DNA from: Stenopsyche tienmushanensis
Taxonomy: Eukaryota; Arthropoda; Insecta; Trichoptera; Stenopsychidae
NCBI GenBank assembly: GCA_008973525.1
Contig: WACJ01000408.1
Location: 158,061 to 222,060 of the forward strand
Direction of reading: 5' to 3'
Length of the DNA: 64,000 nucleotides
Every line of letters begins with the position of its first letter. Positions within the stretch are counted from its first letter, which is position 1. Of the stretch, positions 35,821 through 46,850 are shown one piece after another. A model generated the notes under the pieces. The model saw nothing but the letters and a program-made list of their open reading frames with translations. It was not told the origin of the DNA and made no database searches. Position numbers and translations under genes: made by a program.

Positions 35821-36760
35821 AAGGTTGGACGTCCCGACCAACCAATCCAAGCCAGATCGTACCTTTATAAACATCAAGGCTCAGCCAGTTTTCAACCGTT
35901 TCTCCAGAAACATATACAAGAAAATTCAAATACAACAAGTAGCATACAAGACATTTAGACAAATAATATAAGTACAGACATATACGCACAAAATAACAAA
36001 CAAGATTCTAATAGTCTATTAGTTCCTCATAGAGTTAACACGAATCTAACAAGAATTGGACTGGAGTAGAAAATTCAAGTGATTCGCAGACAACAAGCAA
36101 TATTATAGGCAGGAACAATAGAATTAAAATTCGATAGCAAAAATCTAAATGAAACTACATGATGCAGAGAAACATCGTAAGTTGAATTTGAAATAAAGAG
36201 TAATTTTAAGCTTAGAAGAAGATATCAAATATTTATAATGATTATCAAGCAACTTACCATAACAGACAATAATAAACAACCACAAAATCAAGAAAATTTT
36301 GGAAATTATAAAAGCGCTCGTAAAATCAAAATAAAGGAACTCAATTAATAGATACAATTTAAGAGTGTCATATCTTCAACCTTTGAAAATTAAAAATCAT
36401 CTTAAGCCTAAAGAAGAAAATTATAACAAAGCAATGAAAATCAAGTGAATTGGTATGCAACACAATACTACCACATATTATCAAAAGCAATGAGATCAAC
36501 ATGCATGAAATAATTTTTAAAAATAAAACAAATATATTTAATGTTCATCTTGGGCCGTATAATTCGTCACACTACCTAGTGAAAGTAATACTCGTGTATC
36601 ATCCGCATTATAGTGCCATCCGTGTTTGTAAATGCCACCCTCCGCTGCCTTGAAAGTTCCTACGCTATGCTAACGTAACTAATCTGCAAAAGAAGGGAAC
36701 CAAATGAAACGAAAGCAAAGCGATGGCAGCGGAAAGAGCAAAACAAATGGCACTTACCAG
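35821..36760 (-). other. gypsy internal 3' remnant, non-coding
   Basis: AT-rich sequence between protease and 3' LTR. No RT, RNase H, integrase or envelope motif is visible, so most of pol is gone or decayed beyond recognition. Confidence 0.5.
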
Positions 36761-37519
36761 CTATGCAGGTCTATGATTTCTACACACACACACTTTATTG
36801 CCTTTTATATTCACTTTCACTAGTTCCGCCTTTTTCGCGCGCGGGACCCGACGCGGGGATATTTTGACCGGTCGCGCATCGCCGACGTCGATGTGGTGTT
36901 CGATTAAATGAGTACGACCGTGATCAGATTCGTTTTCCGCGAAAACGTCGCGATTCTCGTTCAATAAATTCCTTAGACTTCGCGCGTTTTCACACACAGC
37001 TACAGTACAGCTATTATCTATAAACTTACCCACTCGGTCAGGGGTTGATACCTTCATAGCGGCTACGGTTTTCGGAATTGTCAATTTGCATTCCGATGGC
37101 GAGAATTCCAAACGCGCGTGCAATTTTTTTAAAATATCGAGCCCCACGATCACTTTATCACTTACGTGTCCAATCGCGAAAACCCAATTCAACGTGGTTT
37201 GGTCAATTTGAATTCTCACCCTTCGCCATTCCATAATTTTGACGAACTCCCCGTTTGCCGTTCTTACTTCGATATCATCCTGGATCACTCGCGGACACTT
37301 ATTTAACTTAAGTTCGTCGCGGCACCGCTCACTTATTAAGCTAAGGGTGGCACCTGTATCGATCAGGATCACCCGCGGAAAAGGGGGTGGCGATCGGACG
37401 GCGATCGGCGCCGGCGCAGCCAGCGGCGCGGAAGTCGCGGCATGCGACTCCAACGCGGCGACTCGCGGCGCTTGCCTCCCCCTCGCCCGTTCTTCCTGCT
37501 GATTGCCTTCATCCAGCAC
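36761..37519 (-). pseudogene. gypsy protease and start of reverse transcriptase
   Basis: An Ala/Pro/Arg-rich lead-in, then the retropepsin motif ILIDTGATLSLIS (Asp54 of the frame) and the second conserved VIVGLDILKKL. After about 90 residues the entry to RT appears (ARPVKISPRRVPRAKKAE). The frame then ends in unrelated sequence, so RT catalytic motifs are missing. The frame overlaps the gag frame by 11 bp in another register; the amino-acid continuity (FEEAIDR into LDEGNQQ) suggests a frameshift in what was a continuous or -1-linked gag-pol. Confidence 0.75.
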
Positions 37520-38132
37520 GGTCGATGGCCTCCTCGAACGTCCTCGGTGGGTCGTTGATGCGTCCTAATCCTTTGCTCGTCAGATAAGCTAGGATAATTA
37601 TTTTTAGCTCTTCTTTGCCGGGGAATTCATGTGGGATCGCGAGTTCAAAGGCGTCCCCGAATTCCACGCCTTTCGCACGAATGTCATCCCGTGCGCCGAA
37701 AGGCTCCACCATGATCCCGCGAAGCGTCTCCATCGGGCTCTTTATTTTCCCGTAGCGCTTCCGAAGCCGGGCGATCGCGGCCTCGAGATCATCACCGCGG
37801 TATTCTGGCTGAGTCAACATAAAATTCAGGGCATCGTCCCTCAGCGATCCCCGAAATTGTGACATTAACCGCGTATCTCCGCTCAACTCCAGATACGTGC
37901 GGAAACCTTCTATGAAGGCTTCGACGCTGCCGCTTCCGTCGAAGGTCACATAGAACGGTGACGACGCATTTGGCTTCTCCTCCATTTTAAATAGCCTTAA
38001 CGCCATCGCTAGGATTTCCTCATCGGTCCGCGCTCGTGGCGGAGCTGATGGCCCCGCGTCCACAGCTGTTGTGTCTTCCATTGCTGCGGCGGCTGAAGCT
38101 CCTTTTGTTGTAGGGTTCTTTCTCGTCAGCAT
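37509..38132 (-). pseudogene. gypsy gag (capsid) frame
   Basis: 207 codons from ATG at 38132, about 40 bp inside the 5' LTR. A low-complexity N-terminus is followed by a capsid-type helical domain: FYVTFDGSGSVEAFIEGFRT, then FRGSLRDDALNFMLTQPEY and IARLRKRYGKI. This is the retrotransposon gag pattern of Ty3/gypsy elements. No zinc knuckle. The strand is opposite to g2-g5. Considerably richer in GC than surrounding DNA. Confidence 0.75.
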
Positions 38133-38154
38133 TCCGGTTTCTCAGTCACCGAAT

Positions 38155-38171
38155 CCCACTTGGTGACACCA
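38155..38171 (-). other. primer-binding site of gypsy element
   Basis: On minus, TGGTGTCACCAAGTGGG follows the 5' LTR after one base. It begins with the invariant TGG complementary to a tRNA CCA end and resembles primer sites that use tRNA-Leu; the tRNA identity is only a suggestion. Confidence 0.6.
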
Positions 38172-38172
38172 G

Positions 38173-38966
38173 TGTTGCGTTTGACCCCGCCTGACGTGCA
38201 GAGGTCAAGCAGCCTTCGTTGCCGCGTCCGTCGAATCCGCCGAACCCGCGGATTGCCGAAACCGACAACGGTTTTGTCAGGATTATTCGATCCGGTACTG
38301 AGAGTGTCCGAAATAAAAAGAGCCGCAGGAGTTCAAATAAAAGTCCGCATGTACGGCACAACGCATTTATTAATACCCACAGGATGAGAAGCGGTAGCAA
38401 ACTGTGAGCAACAAAGGGCGGCAGATATGCGTGCGAGAACGACAGGTAGGATAACGGCGGCGCCCGCTACGCGATTACCTTTACGGCACAAGTTACTCAA
38501 GAATCTTGGATGACGTGGTCCAAGAGTCCAGCGTGGCCCCGGGAGATCACTCTCGTCCGGAGTCCAAAGCACAAGCACAGAGTAAATTAGAAGCAAGTAG
38601 AAAAGAGCAGAGAAGAAGGAGAAGAGGCCCAAATAAGGGCGCGGACCCCTTATATACCAGTCATTTGAAGCTGGTGGTGGGAGGCCAACAGCCGTATCGG
38701 CAATAGCGCCTTCGGGGTAGAAAATTAGCTTTCGGCAACATTGCGGAATGACAACGTCTTCGGCCGCATTCCATCCCCATTGTTTTATTTAGAAAGCGGG
38801 CTGAAGGTCCACTGCTTATCTCCGTGCGCAATTGTTCTAGGTTTCTGTTACCTGAACACAATGCGCACGACGCATTCCAACGAAATGTTCGTCATGAAGC
38901 TACATTTAAGGGTCCGCCAACAAATATAAAAATGCTCGCCGTTATGTACTCCTCGCCCACGCAACA
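38173..38966 (-). mobile_element. 5' LTR of defective gypsy element (794 bp)
   Basis: Ends are TGTTGCG and CGCAACA. A TATATA box near 38651-38656 and a CGCATTTATT block (AATAAATGCG on minus, near 38363) fit minus-strand transcription into the adjacent gag. Compared with the 3' LTR it is about 125 bp longer and visibly diverged. Its outer edge cuts a piggyBac transposase frame. No matching target duplication is seen at the two outer edges (AATAT versus GTACT). Confidence 0.85.
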
Positions 38967-39690
38967 GTACTGTTCTCTAAAAGTTCTTCTCCCAAAGGGA
39001 CACTTGTATAATAATTATCAATAAATAGTATGCGGCCCTCAAAGAATAAGCCATTTAGTAATCTCATTACCACATCATGAGCATGTGATTTTTCAATGAT
39101 CGTTTCAGTTCTCCCGGCATACATTTCGAAATTATAAGTATAACCTTCAGGCAAACATAATTTGTATATCTTTACGCCGTACTTATGTCGCTTGCCTGGG
39201 ATATATTGCCGAAAACCCAGGCGTCCTCTCCATGGAATCATACTTTCATCGATGACGATATTTTTACCAGGTCTAATAGAGCTCCTAAACGTATCCACAA
39301 ATGCTTCAATAATGTCTCGAATTTTGTTCAACCGATCTTCTTTTCTGGCAGTGGTATTGTTCGAAAAATGTAAATACTTAAGAATCGATAAAAAACGGTC
39401 ACGTTTCATTGCATTTTTTATGCGTAGGTTTGTATACATCTCCTTTCGAGACCAATACAATCTAATATCTGGTGATGGCATTACACCCATAATCAGCAAT
39501 ATGCCAATAAAAGTATTCATTTCATGTTTTGAAACAGGCTGCCAAGGCAGTTGGTGCGTACTACTTATAAATGATGAACTATTTATGCATTGTGCAGCAT
39601 ATTCATTTGTTTCTTCGACCATCTTCTCTAGTATGTAATCCGTAAAGAATAATTTGTATAAAGCAAAAGGATCATTGCAGTCAGTGTCTT
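38967..39690 (-). pseudogene. piggyBac transposase fragment truncated by the gypsy LTR
   Basis: Coding runs in one frame from about 39690 (DPFALYKLFFTDYILEKMVE) through VEETNEYAA and the first catalytic-region motif VIDESMIPWRGRLGFRQY (Asp125 of the frame starting at 39622) to LFIDNYYTSVPL (Asp202). The last four residues of the open frame come from the LTR. Both recognisable acidic motifs are intact, so this is the best-preserved piggyBac piece in the window. The third catalytic region and the cysteine domain are missing. Confidence 0.8.
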
Positions 39691-40043
39691 CACGGTTGAT
39701 TTTTCTATTTTTTTCAATTCAAGGGTATAACATGCTTTTATTTTAGATTTTACCTCAGAAATTGTTGTTTTTATGCCAACTTTCTGTAATTCAACAGAAT
39801 TTTTTTACAGTGATGAATCACGCAAATTCTTATTTTTATATGATGCAATACCAGCATTCCATAAACATTCCTCTTCGCGATATAATTGGATGGATCTCAA
39901 AGATCCTTTATGATTTGATAAGGACATTTGGTAGAGTATTGTAAATATCAGATAAAGGGATGGTCACTGAACACTAGCCGATCACGTTCTACACTCACTA
40001 GTTTCGCCGTTCACGAACAACCGAATAATGGATATTTTTAAAA

Positions 40044-40256
40044 TTAGTTGACGAAGAGAATTTGTTCCCCATTTATTTCATTTTCGGAAGCAAAATCACA
40101 CAACGATGGAAACATTTCTAAATTCTCCCTTCGCATTACGATTTTAATACGAAACACGGTTACTTGCTCAGCCATTGACGTATTGAGCATGTTTACATTT
40201 TCAAAAATATATGATACTTGTCGTCGGTGTAACATTAAACTCTCATCTTTATCCAA
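40044..40256 (-). pseudogene. hAT-like transposase fragment, duplication copy 2
   Basis: Identical protein to 30580-30792 (RRENLEMFPSLCDFASEN). Weak resemblance to hAT/GTF2I-repeat-type transposases. Confidence 0.35.
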
Positions 40257-40519
40257 AATAAAAATGCATATTTCACATTAGTCGAATTTTCAATCGAAAT
40301 TAAATTTATTTTGCTTATTAAACCTGAGTTCCGGCAAGTAATAGTAAGTCTATACCAATCGTAAGACTTGAAATACGTAGGTTCACTTTAACGTAGTATG
40401 TAAAATACTATGTAAAAGGGCCCTGCCTGTAGATTCATTTTAAAATGTTTTTTGTCCCAGCGCGTGAGAGTTGGTAGCCCTTAGATTACGAATTCAAAAA
40501 ATAGTACCGAATTAACGTG

Positions 40520-41205
40520 CGGTCACTACTACCACGTCTGTCGTTTTATTAGCTACAACATTTCGCGCTTCGTGAGAACAAGCCATAACTTTAGTTTTTG
40601 CTATATTGATTTTCAGGCCTATTTTTTGCTGGCCGTTTCTAATTCTTGCATTCTGTTTTCGAGATCTTGGGCGTCAGTCGCTATTATCACGATGTCGTCA
40701 ACAAATCGCAAATGGTTAAGATATCTGCCATTAATATTTATTCCTGTGTGTGACCAGTCGTGTGTTCTGAATACCTCTTCTAGTACTGCGTTAAAGAGCT
40801 TCAGTGATATTGTGTCTCCCTGTCTTACGTCTTTGTTGACCTTGAATTTGGGGGTCTCTTTTCCTAGTATTACCGAAGATGTCGTTTTCCTATATATTGT
40901 TTTTAAAAGCTCTATGTAATTTGCTTCTATTCCTTGGTTTTTAAGGACTTCTATGATTGCTGGAGTCGAACGCTTTTTCATAGTCGATAAATCCAAGACA
41001 TAGTGGTAGTTGGTATTCTATTGCTTTACTGGTAAGTTCATTTATTGTTTGAAGGTGGTCGAGTATACTGAATTTACTTCTGAAGCCAGTTTGTTCTATG
41101 GGTTGGTGGAAATCTAGTGTGTTTTCGAGCCTCAGGGTTAGGATCTTCGTGAGTATTTTGTAAAATACGCAAAGCAGGCTTATTGGTCGATAGTTTTTTA
41201 AAATT
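40520..41205 (-). pseudogene. RTE-clade LINE reverse transcriptase fragment
   Basis: Minus strand, 5' to 3': NYRPISLLCVFYKILTKIL, then EQTGFRSKFSILDHLQTINE, then CLGFIDYEKAFDS (motif A). After a frameshift near 40975 come DVRQGDTISLKLFNAVLEE and LNHLRFVDDIVIIATD. The last is the YADD-type box with Ala replaced by Val. The end near 40530 (KINIAKTKVMACSHEA) matches the RTE segment that follows. The first 100 bp or so of this region are also in copy 1 (31060-31140). Coding capacity is lost. Confidence 0.8.
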
Positions 41206-41212
41206 TCTCTAT

Positions 41213-41455
41213 CTCCATTGCTCTATCGGCTTGGATGTGAGCGTTTTCTTTGATTTGGGTGTTAAGTAGGTCATCTATTATTATGTTCCATAAGAACGGG
41301 TTGCATTTTGAGCCTTGGACGCAACCTTTGGTTGGCGTTTTGCAAGCTGTTGCTATTGTGATTTATTTTCACCATCCGTTGAAGTACTTTTGTAATAACT
41401 CCGTGATATTCTTTGGCGAGGGGCCACCAAGCGTTATCGAATGCCCTTTTTATGT
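41213..41455 (-). pseudogene. R1-like LINE reverse-transcriptase fragment, copy 2
   Basis: Counterpart of 31573-31814 (KRAFDNAWWPLAKEY...PFLWNIIIDDLL). Here it continues directly into 41456-41604, showing the state before the solo LTR landed in copy 1. Confidence 0.65.
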
Positions 41456-41604
41456 CTAAGGAAATGGCTGCTACTTGTTGCTATTTTCCTTATTTGCGGT
41501 TTTGATTTCGTCTATCGCGTATTTTAAAGCATCTATGGTGCTTTTTTGAGGGGTAAAAACGTATTATCGGTTATTTATCTCTCCTGCTTGATGCAGTGCC
41601 CATT

Positions 41605-42867
41605 GCCCGAGGACGGCGCCGGTGAACTACGGATATTTACGTCAGGATTCTATGGATGGGGATGTTCTGTTCGTCGAAGATCGTGGAAAGGAGAAGATGA
41701 ATTCAAAGACTGTGTGTCAGCTCAACGCATTTATTGATATCAAATGCGGAGCGCACAGTCGTAGATGGCAAATGGCGTTAAGGCAAATTTACAGTTAAGC
41801 TCGGCTTTGCCGTAGGTAAAGCTAATTGACCGGGTGAAAGCCATTATTTTTTTCGCGTGGTATTGTTATAGAGGACCCATTTTTCGTCACAGGTAACAAT
41901 TCGCCTTAAAAAGGGTTCTAAATCGTGCCTAGATAAAAAAGAAGTGCAGATAGTACGTCGCTGCTCCAGTGCAGTTTGTGATAAATCGTGAGGGACCCAA
42001 ACTCCTTGCCTGGAACACTTTCCAATGCGGTGAAGGTGATTTTGTGCAGTTGTCCATGGGCATCCAAGTTTATTTGATATTTCTCTGATTGATTGACGAG
42101 GATCAGACTCTACTAAATTTAACAGGACATCATCATCGATTTTTAGCGGTCTTCCCGATTTAGGCGCATCTGTAAGATTTCTGTCACCAGTTTGGAATTT
42201 TTTCAACCACCTATGACATTTACTTAGTGTCAATATATCACCAAATGTTTCATTGATTTTCTGCGTCACTTCTTTAGTTTTCATTTTTTGATCAAATAAA
42301 AATAGCATACAATGACGCAAATGTTCTTCACTAATTATTGGTCTGGACATTTTTATTTAAATCACGGTTAATTGTATTTTGTTAAAAATAGTAAATTGAC
42401 AATAGTCTTAATTTACAAGCACCAAAAAATAAGTGTTTACTGCACCGCGTCACAATATAAACTGACCCTAAAGACAGGTATAAAAAAATTTCTATTTCTT
42501 TTCGATACCCCTAATATATCTCAAGCAGACGAAGTGCCGCGAGAATGGCGATGCAAACGAGGCTTCTACGGAACAACCTCCGAAGAGATGTTCCTCGGGC
42601 AAGGACTAGAATTGAACTACTGTCTCCGTAATATTTTTAGAGCGGGTCTCGTTTCTACCTGAGGGTGAAGGCAAAACCCTTTCTTATCGCTACGGCCGAT
42701 GCCAGGCTACCTAAGCCAATAGCATCAGCCCTTGATTACGGGACTTTGTACATATGCAAGCCACGTGTTTCTTGCATGTATGGACTTGCAACGGCGAAAT
42801 CTCTAGGATTTCGCCGCATGTACATTATTTCTTAATAAATTAATTATTTAATACGCCTCCACGCTAC
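41605..42867. mobile_element. gypsy-type LTR interrupted by a mariner
   Basis: 41605-41777 matches the central part of the LTRs at 31141 and 46156 (GAGGACGGCGCCGGTGAACTA onward). 42524-42867 continues the same LTR to its CACGCTACA end. Between them lies the mariner. The LTR's first 140 bp or so are missing, and the right end abuts a gag fragment without a purine tract. Confidence 0.7.
41844..42350 (-). pseudogene. mariner transposase, N-terminal half
   Basis: 168 codons from ATG (MSRPIISEEHLRHCML). Two helix-turn-helix regions are visible, the first around VTQKINETFGDILT and KCHRWLKKFQTGDRNL, the second around SIREISNKLGCPWTTAQNHL, separated by the SGRP linker (KSGRPLKID). The frame reaches the first catalytic motif IVTCDEKWVLYNN and then stops, so the second and third catalytic Asp are missing (family length is about 340 aa). 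Terminal inverted repeats are not clear. Confidence 0.85.
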
Positions 42868-43190
42868 AGCACCTAAGATGAAAGTGTTTAGTGCACTTTC
42901 TTCTATTTGTTTGATTCTACCTTTGAGCTCCGTGTTATCAGCGGTAGCGAATCTAGTGGCAGTGATGAGGTTATTGGTACATGTTTCGACACGTTGTATA
43001 AAATTAATTATCGGTTCATTTAGATTTTGTTTGCAATTTCGTAATTCTAATTCTAGCTGTGCAGTGTGTTTGTTTTCACCGAAAGTAGTGATTAAAAATG
43101 TTTTAAATTCTGACACAGTGAATTAAATATTTTAACAAAATAGGTTTAAGATCATCCGAACAAAGTTCTATAACGGCATCGCAATTTTTT
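42868..43190 (-). pseudogene. errantivirus-type gag fragment, copy 2
   Basis: Same protein as 33414-33840 but joined to the LTR end at 42867 and missing 55 bp near its N-terminal part, which shifts the frame. Confidence 0.55.
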
Positions 43191-44139
43191 TAAAAAGAAG
43201 AATTATAAATGCGTAGTGCAATCACATCGGAGGGGTACATAACAAAGTCATCTGTTATCATGTCAAAAAAACTACACTTGCAGCTACATCATAACCAAAA
43301 TGTAATTGTAATAAATAATTGGTACAATCAATAAATTAACTTACTTTATTATCACTGTCACAACATTCAAACGGGAACTCGGTCCAGCCATTATCCAAAC
43401 TTCACGATCAACAAAATCACTTTGATAGTTACTAATAGCGGAATGCGAAATAATCCAAATACAAAACATTTTTGTGTCCCCGAAGGCGGTATACAATAAT
43501 CCGTCACGAGAGTTTTAGCTGAGCAAGGTTTATCTGCAGGGTGACGCCGACATAGTTGATCTCCTTCACGAAGGGGACTCGAACTCCGCTCATTTGTATT
43601 TTGGGGGGAAAGCAAGCTTGTTCAGGGTGCTCCAGTCCCAAAGCAGACTCAGCGCAGCTTCCGCCCTATCCTTGGTCTCCGTTGGCGAATTACTACAGAC
43701 CTTCATCATCAGGTCAGCTCGAAGGCGTCATCCAGTAGGATGTTCCAGAGGATCGGCCCAGAATTTCTAGTTTTACTAAAAACACCATTGATTGTGTAGC
43801 GTAGGGGGCCGCTGACTCTTCGGGAGTCTGTCGAGCTTTCCGATTCGCGCAGTATCTTTAAGCTGGATCGTCAACATGGCAATCTCCAATATTTCCATGG
43901 ACTCTGGAGGGATGTCGGGAAAGACTTTCTTCGACGACTGGTTATTGAGGTGCTTAATTTCTTTTAACACTTTCGCGTACAATCAGATTCTGATTACCTT
44001 GTTTCGTATTGCAAAATAATTTTATAAATTTACAAAAAATTACAATTTACAAAAGAAAAATCCAAAAAATTAGAATTTATTAAAAAAATTATTTATGAAA
44101 ATAAATAAAACAAAAAAATAAATAAAAAATAAATTTCCA

Positions 44140-44896
44140 CTACATAGAGGAGGATTTATATTGCAGGTTTTGGCATCTCCATGTAGTGTTGGCACGTTTA
44201 TTATTTTTCAAGCACCACCTGCAGCTCAAATAATACGTTTTTTTTAATAATTGTTTTGGAATAGGATTTTTTTCCAAAATATGACTAGTATTGCCTATTA
44301 TTGGAGCAGGTGTGATAGTTACCAACTCTCTACCATCTGTTATGGGCAATACCTAATAAGGATTTTATTAAAATGTCCCTAAATTGCAGAAAATGTATCT
44401 TCCATTTTAAAACATTTTAATTGACATACTTGAAATTTAGTATGTTTTCTAGGGTTATTGTTGATACAACTTGGTGTTGTTTATTTTACATAATATATTT
44501 TTTATTTTTTGCGTTTAATGCTTAATTGAACTTTTTTGTTGACATGCTTGAAATTTAGTATGTTTTCTAGAATTTCTAGTTTTACTTATACTAAAAAACT
44601 ACTATACGATACTAAAAAATTAGTATCTATTAAAAAAATTATTCATGAAAATAAATAAAACAATTTCCACTACATAGAGGAGGATTTATATTGCAGGTTT
44701 TGGCATCTCCATGTAGTGTTGGCACGTTTATTATTTTTCAAGCACCACCTGCAGCTCAAATAATACGTTTTTTTTAATAATTTTTTTGGAATAGGAATTT
44801 TTTCCAAAATATGACTAGTATTGCCTATTATTGGAGCAGGTGTGATAGTTACCAACTCTCTACCATCTGTTATGGGCAATACCTAATAAGGATTCT
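44140..44896 (-). repeat. local tandem duplication of piggyBac cysteine-domain fragment
   Basis: 44133-44370 and 44668-44896 are near-identical and carry the frames 44349-44140 and 44879-44670 (YYLSCRWCLKNN...). Short AT-rich DNA with a repeated TTGAAATTTAGTATGTTTTC motif (44431 and 44552) lies between them. With 34794-35060 this makes three close copies and a fourth, diverged one at 25632-25892. Confidence 0.7.
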
Positions 44897-45240
44897 ATTA
44901 AAGCAAAGGAGCTGCGCAATCCTTGGCGAGACTCGAGTTTCCAGCGCCAAGTGAACAGCCCATGACTTCCAAGATCGTTTCTGACCTTCATCAAATATGC
45001 AAGCTGCATTATAGGTGGCAATTTCCAAAATTTTTTTTTACCGCAATAAACATATTTAGGTGCCAAACGCTAGCATTGAAACTTTCGTTGTCATTTTGCG
45101 TGTTGGAATCTAAGCATCTCTCTAAAAGTTCATTTTGGCTCAGCTCTTCATAAATTAGCTTCAAAATGTCTTGTTTTGCTATATTTATCTGTATCTTCTT
45201 TGCCAATCCACGCATTGCATGTTTTACAGATACATTTTAT
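44860..45240 (-). pseudogene. possible Mutator-like transposase C-terminal fragment
   Basis: Overlapping minus frames (45215-45009 and 45066-44860) read DILKLIYEELSQNELLERCL, then the TQNDNESFNASVWHL motif. The pattern C-x-h-x-x-TQN-x-NES-x-N-x-x-(V/I)-W is one I associate with the C-terminal part of insect Mutator-type transposases. A frameshift separates the two parts and no catalytic region is seen, so the call is tentative. Confidence 0.35.
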
Positions 45241-45288
45241 GATGGTATCAAAGATTATATCGGAATATTTTCCAATCAGTGACAATGC

Positions 45289-46136
45289 CTAGAAGAGAAG
45301 AAAATCTTCTCTTGGACCGCGAACCATCGCCAAAAACTCATTTTCTGGAAAGCCAGCTTGTACACTCAACACTTTTTCTTCTCGAACGGCTTTACGAATC
45401 ACAACGTCGTACACAGCGTTTACGCTTTCAGAGATAGATTTTATAATATTATAATATAAATTTACGTTAAAACTCTTGCCAATGTCCATATATCCAAAGT
45501 TTATATTTTGCAAACCAGTCCTCCTGATGTTTCGATTGAAATCGTGTTGGGTCCCGAGTAGTGAAGAGAGGGTTTGGTTAAAATTAGAAATGGTGGGCAA
45601 CACAATGCTCGTTTGTTCTTCTACCATGTGTAGAAGTTTTTTTTGTTTTTCCTCTTTGTTAAGCCTGGCAATTGCTTCGTCGTAATAGGTGGCGTCGTTA
45701 GAATCCATAGTTCCAAACAAGCTTTTGAAGACGGTACCGACGATATTTAAGAGACCGCGCTTTGAGCGGGTAGTATTGGTGTCGCCCACCAACTGTGATA
45801 GAGCTAAGCCTAGATTCTCCAATTGGGGGAAACGGGATTTGGCGTGAGTTAGTCGAGACATCGTCTTGTCAGAATGGTTGACGGAATAGTGACAGGCGTA
45901 AGACGTTTTGCCTAGGATTCTTTTGGCTAGGGAGATTTTTGTTTGGACGATATGTTATAATAGGAGATAATGTCCCATGATGAATCAAAGAACCTTAGAT
46001 GGCCCAAATCGTCGTACAGAAGACCTGGTGACGTAGAGATAGGTTTGACGTCATATAGATCCGCCGGACCCGAGTAGCAATCTGTAATCAGTTTGATGGT
46101 TTTATTCTGTTTATATGCACTTTTACTTTGCGACAT
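45289..46136 (-). pseudogene. errantivirus-type envelope (env) relic, broken
   Basis: Two minus frames form the relic: 46136-45927 (N-terminal part) and 45861-45289 (190 codons). The second has a basic RSKR site about 32 residues in, followed by a Gly/hydrophobic segment, the layout of baculovirus-F/errantivirus Env proteins in insect endogenous retroviruses. The N-terminal part matches the family's start region. The frames are offset and about 65 bp between them are out of register. The C-terminal membrane anchor is not present. Old, defective, not expected to be functional. It lies just on the 3' side of an LTR, not in the normal gag-pol-env order. Confidence 0.7.
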
Positions 46137-46155
46137 TTAGTTTCGATTGTAACTG

Positions 46156-46706
46156 TAACGCAAGGGGCCGCTGACTATAGGCACCCCCTGCGTTCCTTCG
46201 TAGATGCAGCGGATGCTGCGTTATCCGGATCGCGGAACTCTGATCCAAAGGTCACTCGAAAGTTAACGTTTCGTAACGTTAGTCTGGACCACGAGGACGG
46301 CGCCGGTGAACTACGGTTAATAGTCAGGATTCTTAAGGGATGGGAATGTTCTGTTGACGAAGATCGTGGAAGGAGACGATGAAGCAAAGACTGTATGTCA
46401 GCTCAACACATTTATTAGTAAGAAATGCGCAGCGCAACAGTCTTGGATGGCAATGGCGTGTGAAGCGCGGCGAAAAATGGTGGTGCACGCCCTCCGCGTG
46501 CACCTTCTACGGACCAAATCTCCGAAGAGATGTTGGTCTGGCAACGACTAGGGACGAACTAATATCTCCGTGATATTTCTGCAGAGGGTCTCATTTTTAC
46601 CTGATAATTGAATTCTTGACCGTATGGACTGGCAACGACTGAATCCCATGGATTTCGCCGCATGTACACTATATTTAATAATTTAATTACGCTTCCACGC
46701 TACACT
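46156..46706 (-). mobile_element. gypsy-type LTR (about 550 bp)
   Basis: TGTAACGC at the left and CACGCTACA at the right, related to the fragments at 31141 and 41605. A purine tract (minus strand, GTCGGAGGGAG) abuts its right edge, which marks it as the 3' LTR of a minus-strand element whose internal region lay to the right. A CTCAACACATTTATT block gives AATAAA on minus. Confidence 0.75.
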
Positions 46707-46850
46707 CCCTCCGACTTAAGTTTGAATCGTCTCGATCAATCCAACAAAAGACAAACGTGTTTAATTGCATTGACTACCATCCATAACCGTGCCTCTCCAA
46801 AATCACATTGTTTAATACATAGTACACAAGAAATACTTTATACCAGGGTT
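46707..46850 (-). other. remnant of gypsy internal region
   Basis: Opens like the 35808 purine-tract region (CTCC-CTCCGACTTAAG) and has the same ATCAATCCAA-type neighbours, then is cut at 46850 by hAT relic 1. Confidence 0.6.

Larger units (their letters stand above)
39693..44496. repeat. segmental duplication, copy 2
   Basis: Partner of 29334-35138. It keeps the empty target sites for the LINE (39910-39921) and the solo LTR (near 41448-41455) but carries an LTR plus mariner at 41605-42867 in place of 33034-33475, and a 55-bp deletion in gag. The orientation is the same in both copies. Confidence 0.85.

Noticed and set aside
37239..37587. Plus-strand Ala/Arg-rich frames
   Set aside because: Antisense of the gypsy protease/gag region.
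39162..39638. 158-codon plus-strand frame
   Set aside because: Antisense shadow of the piggyBac transposase fragment.
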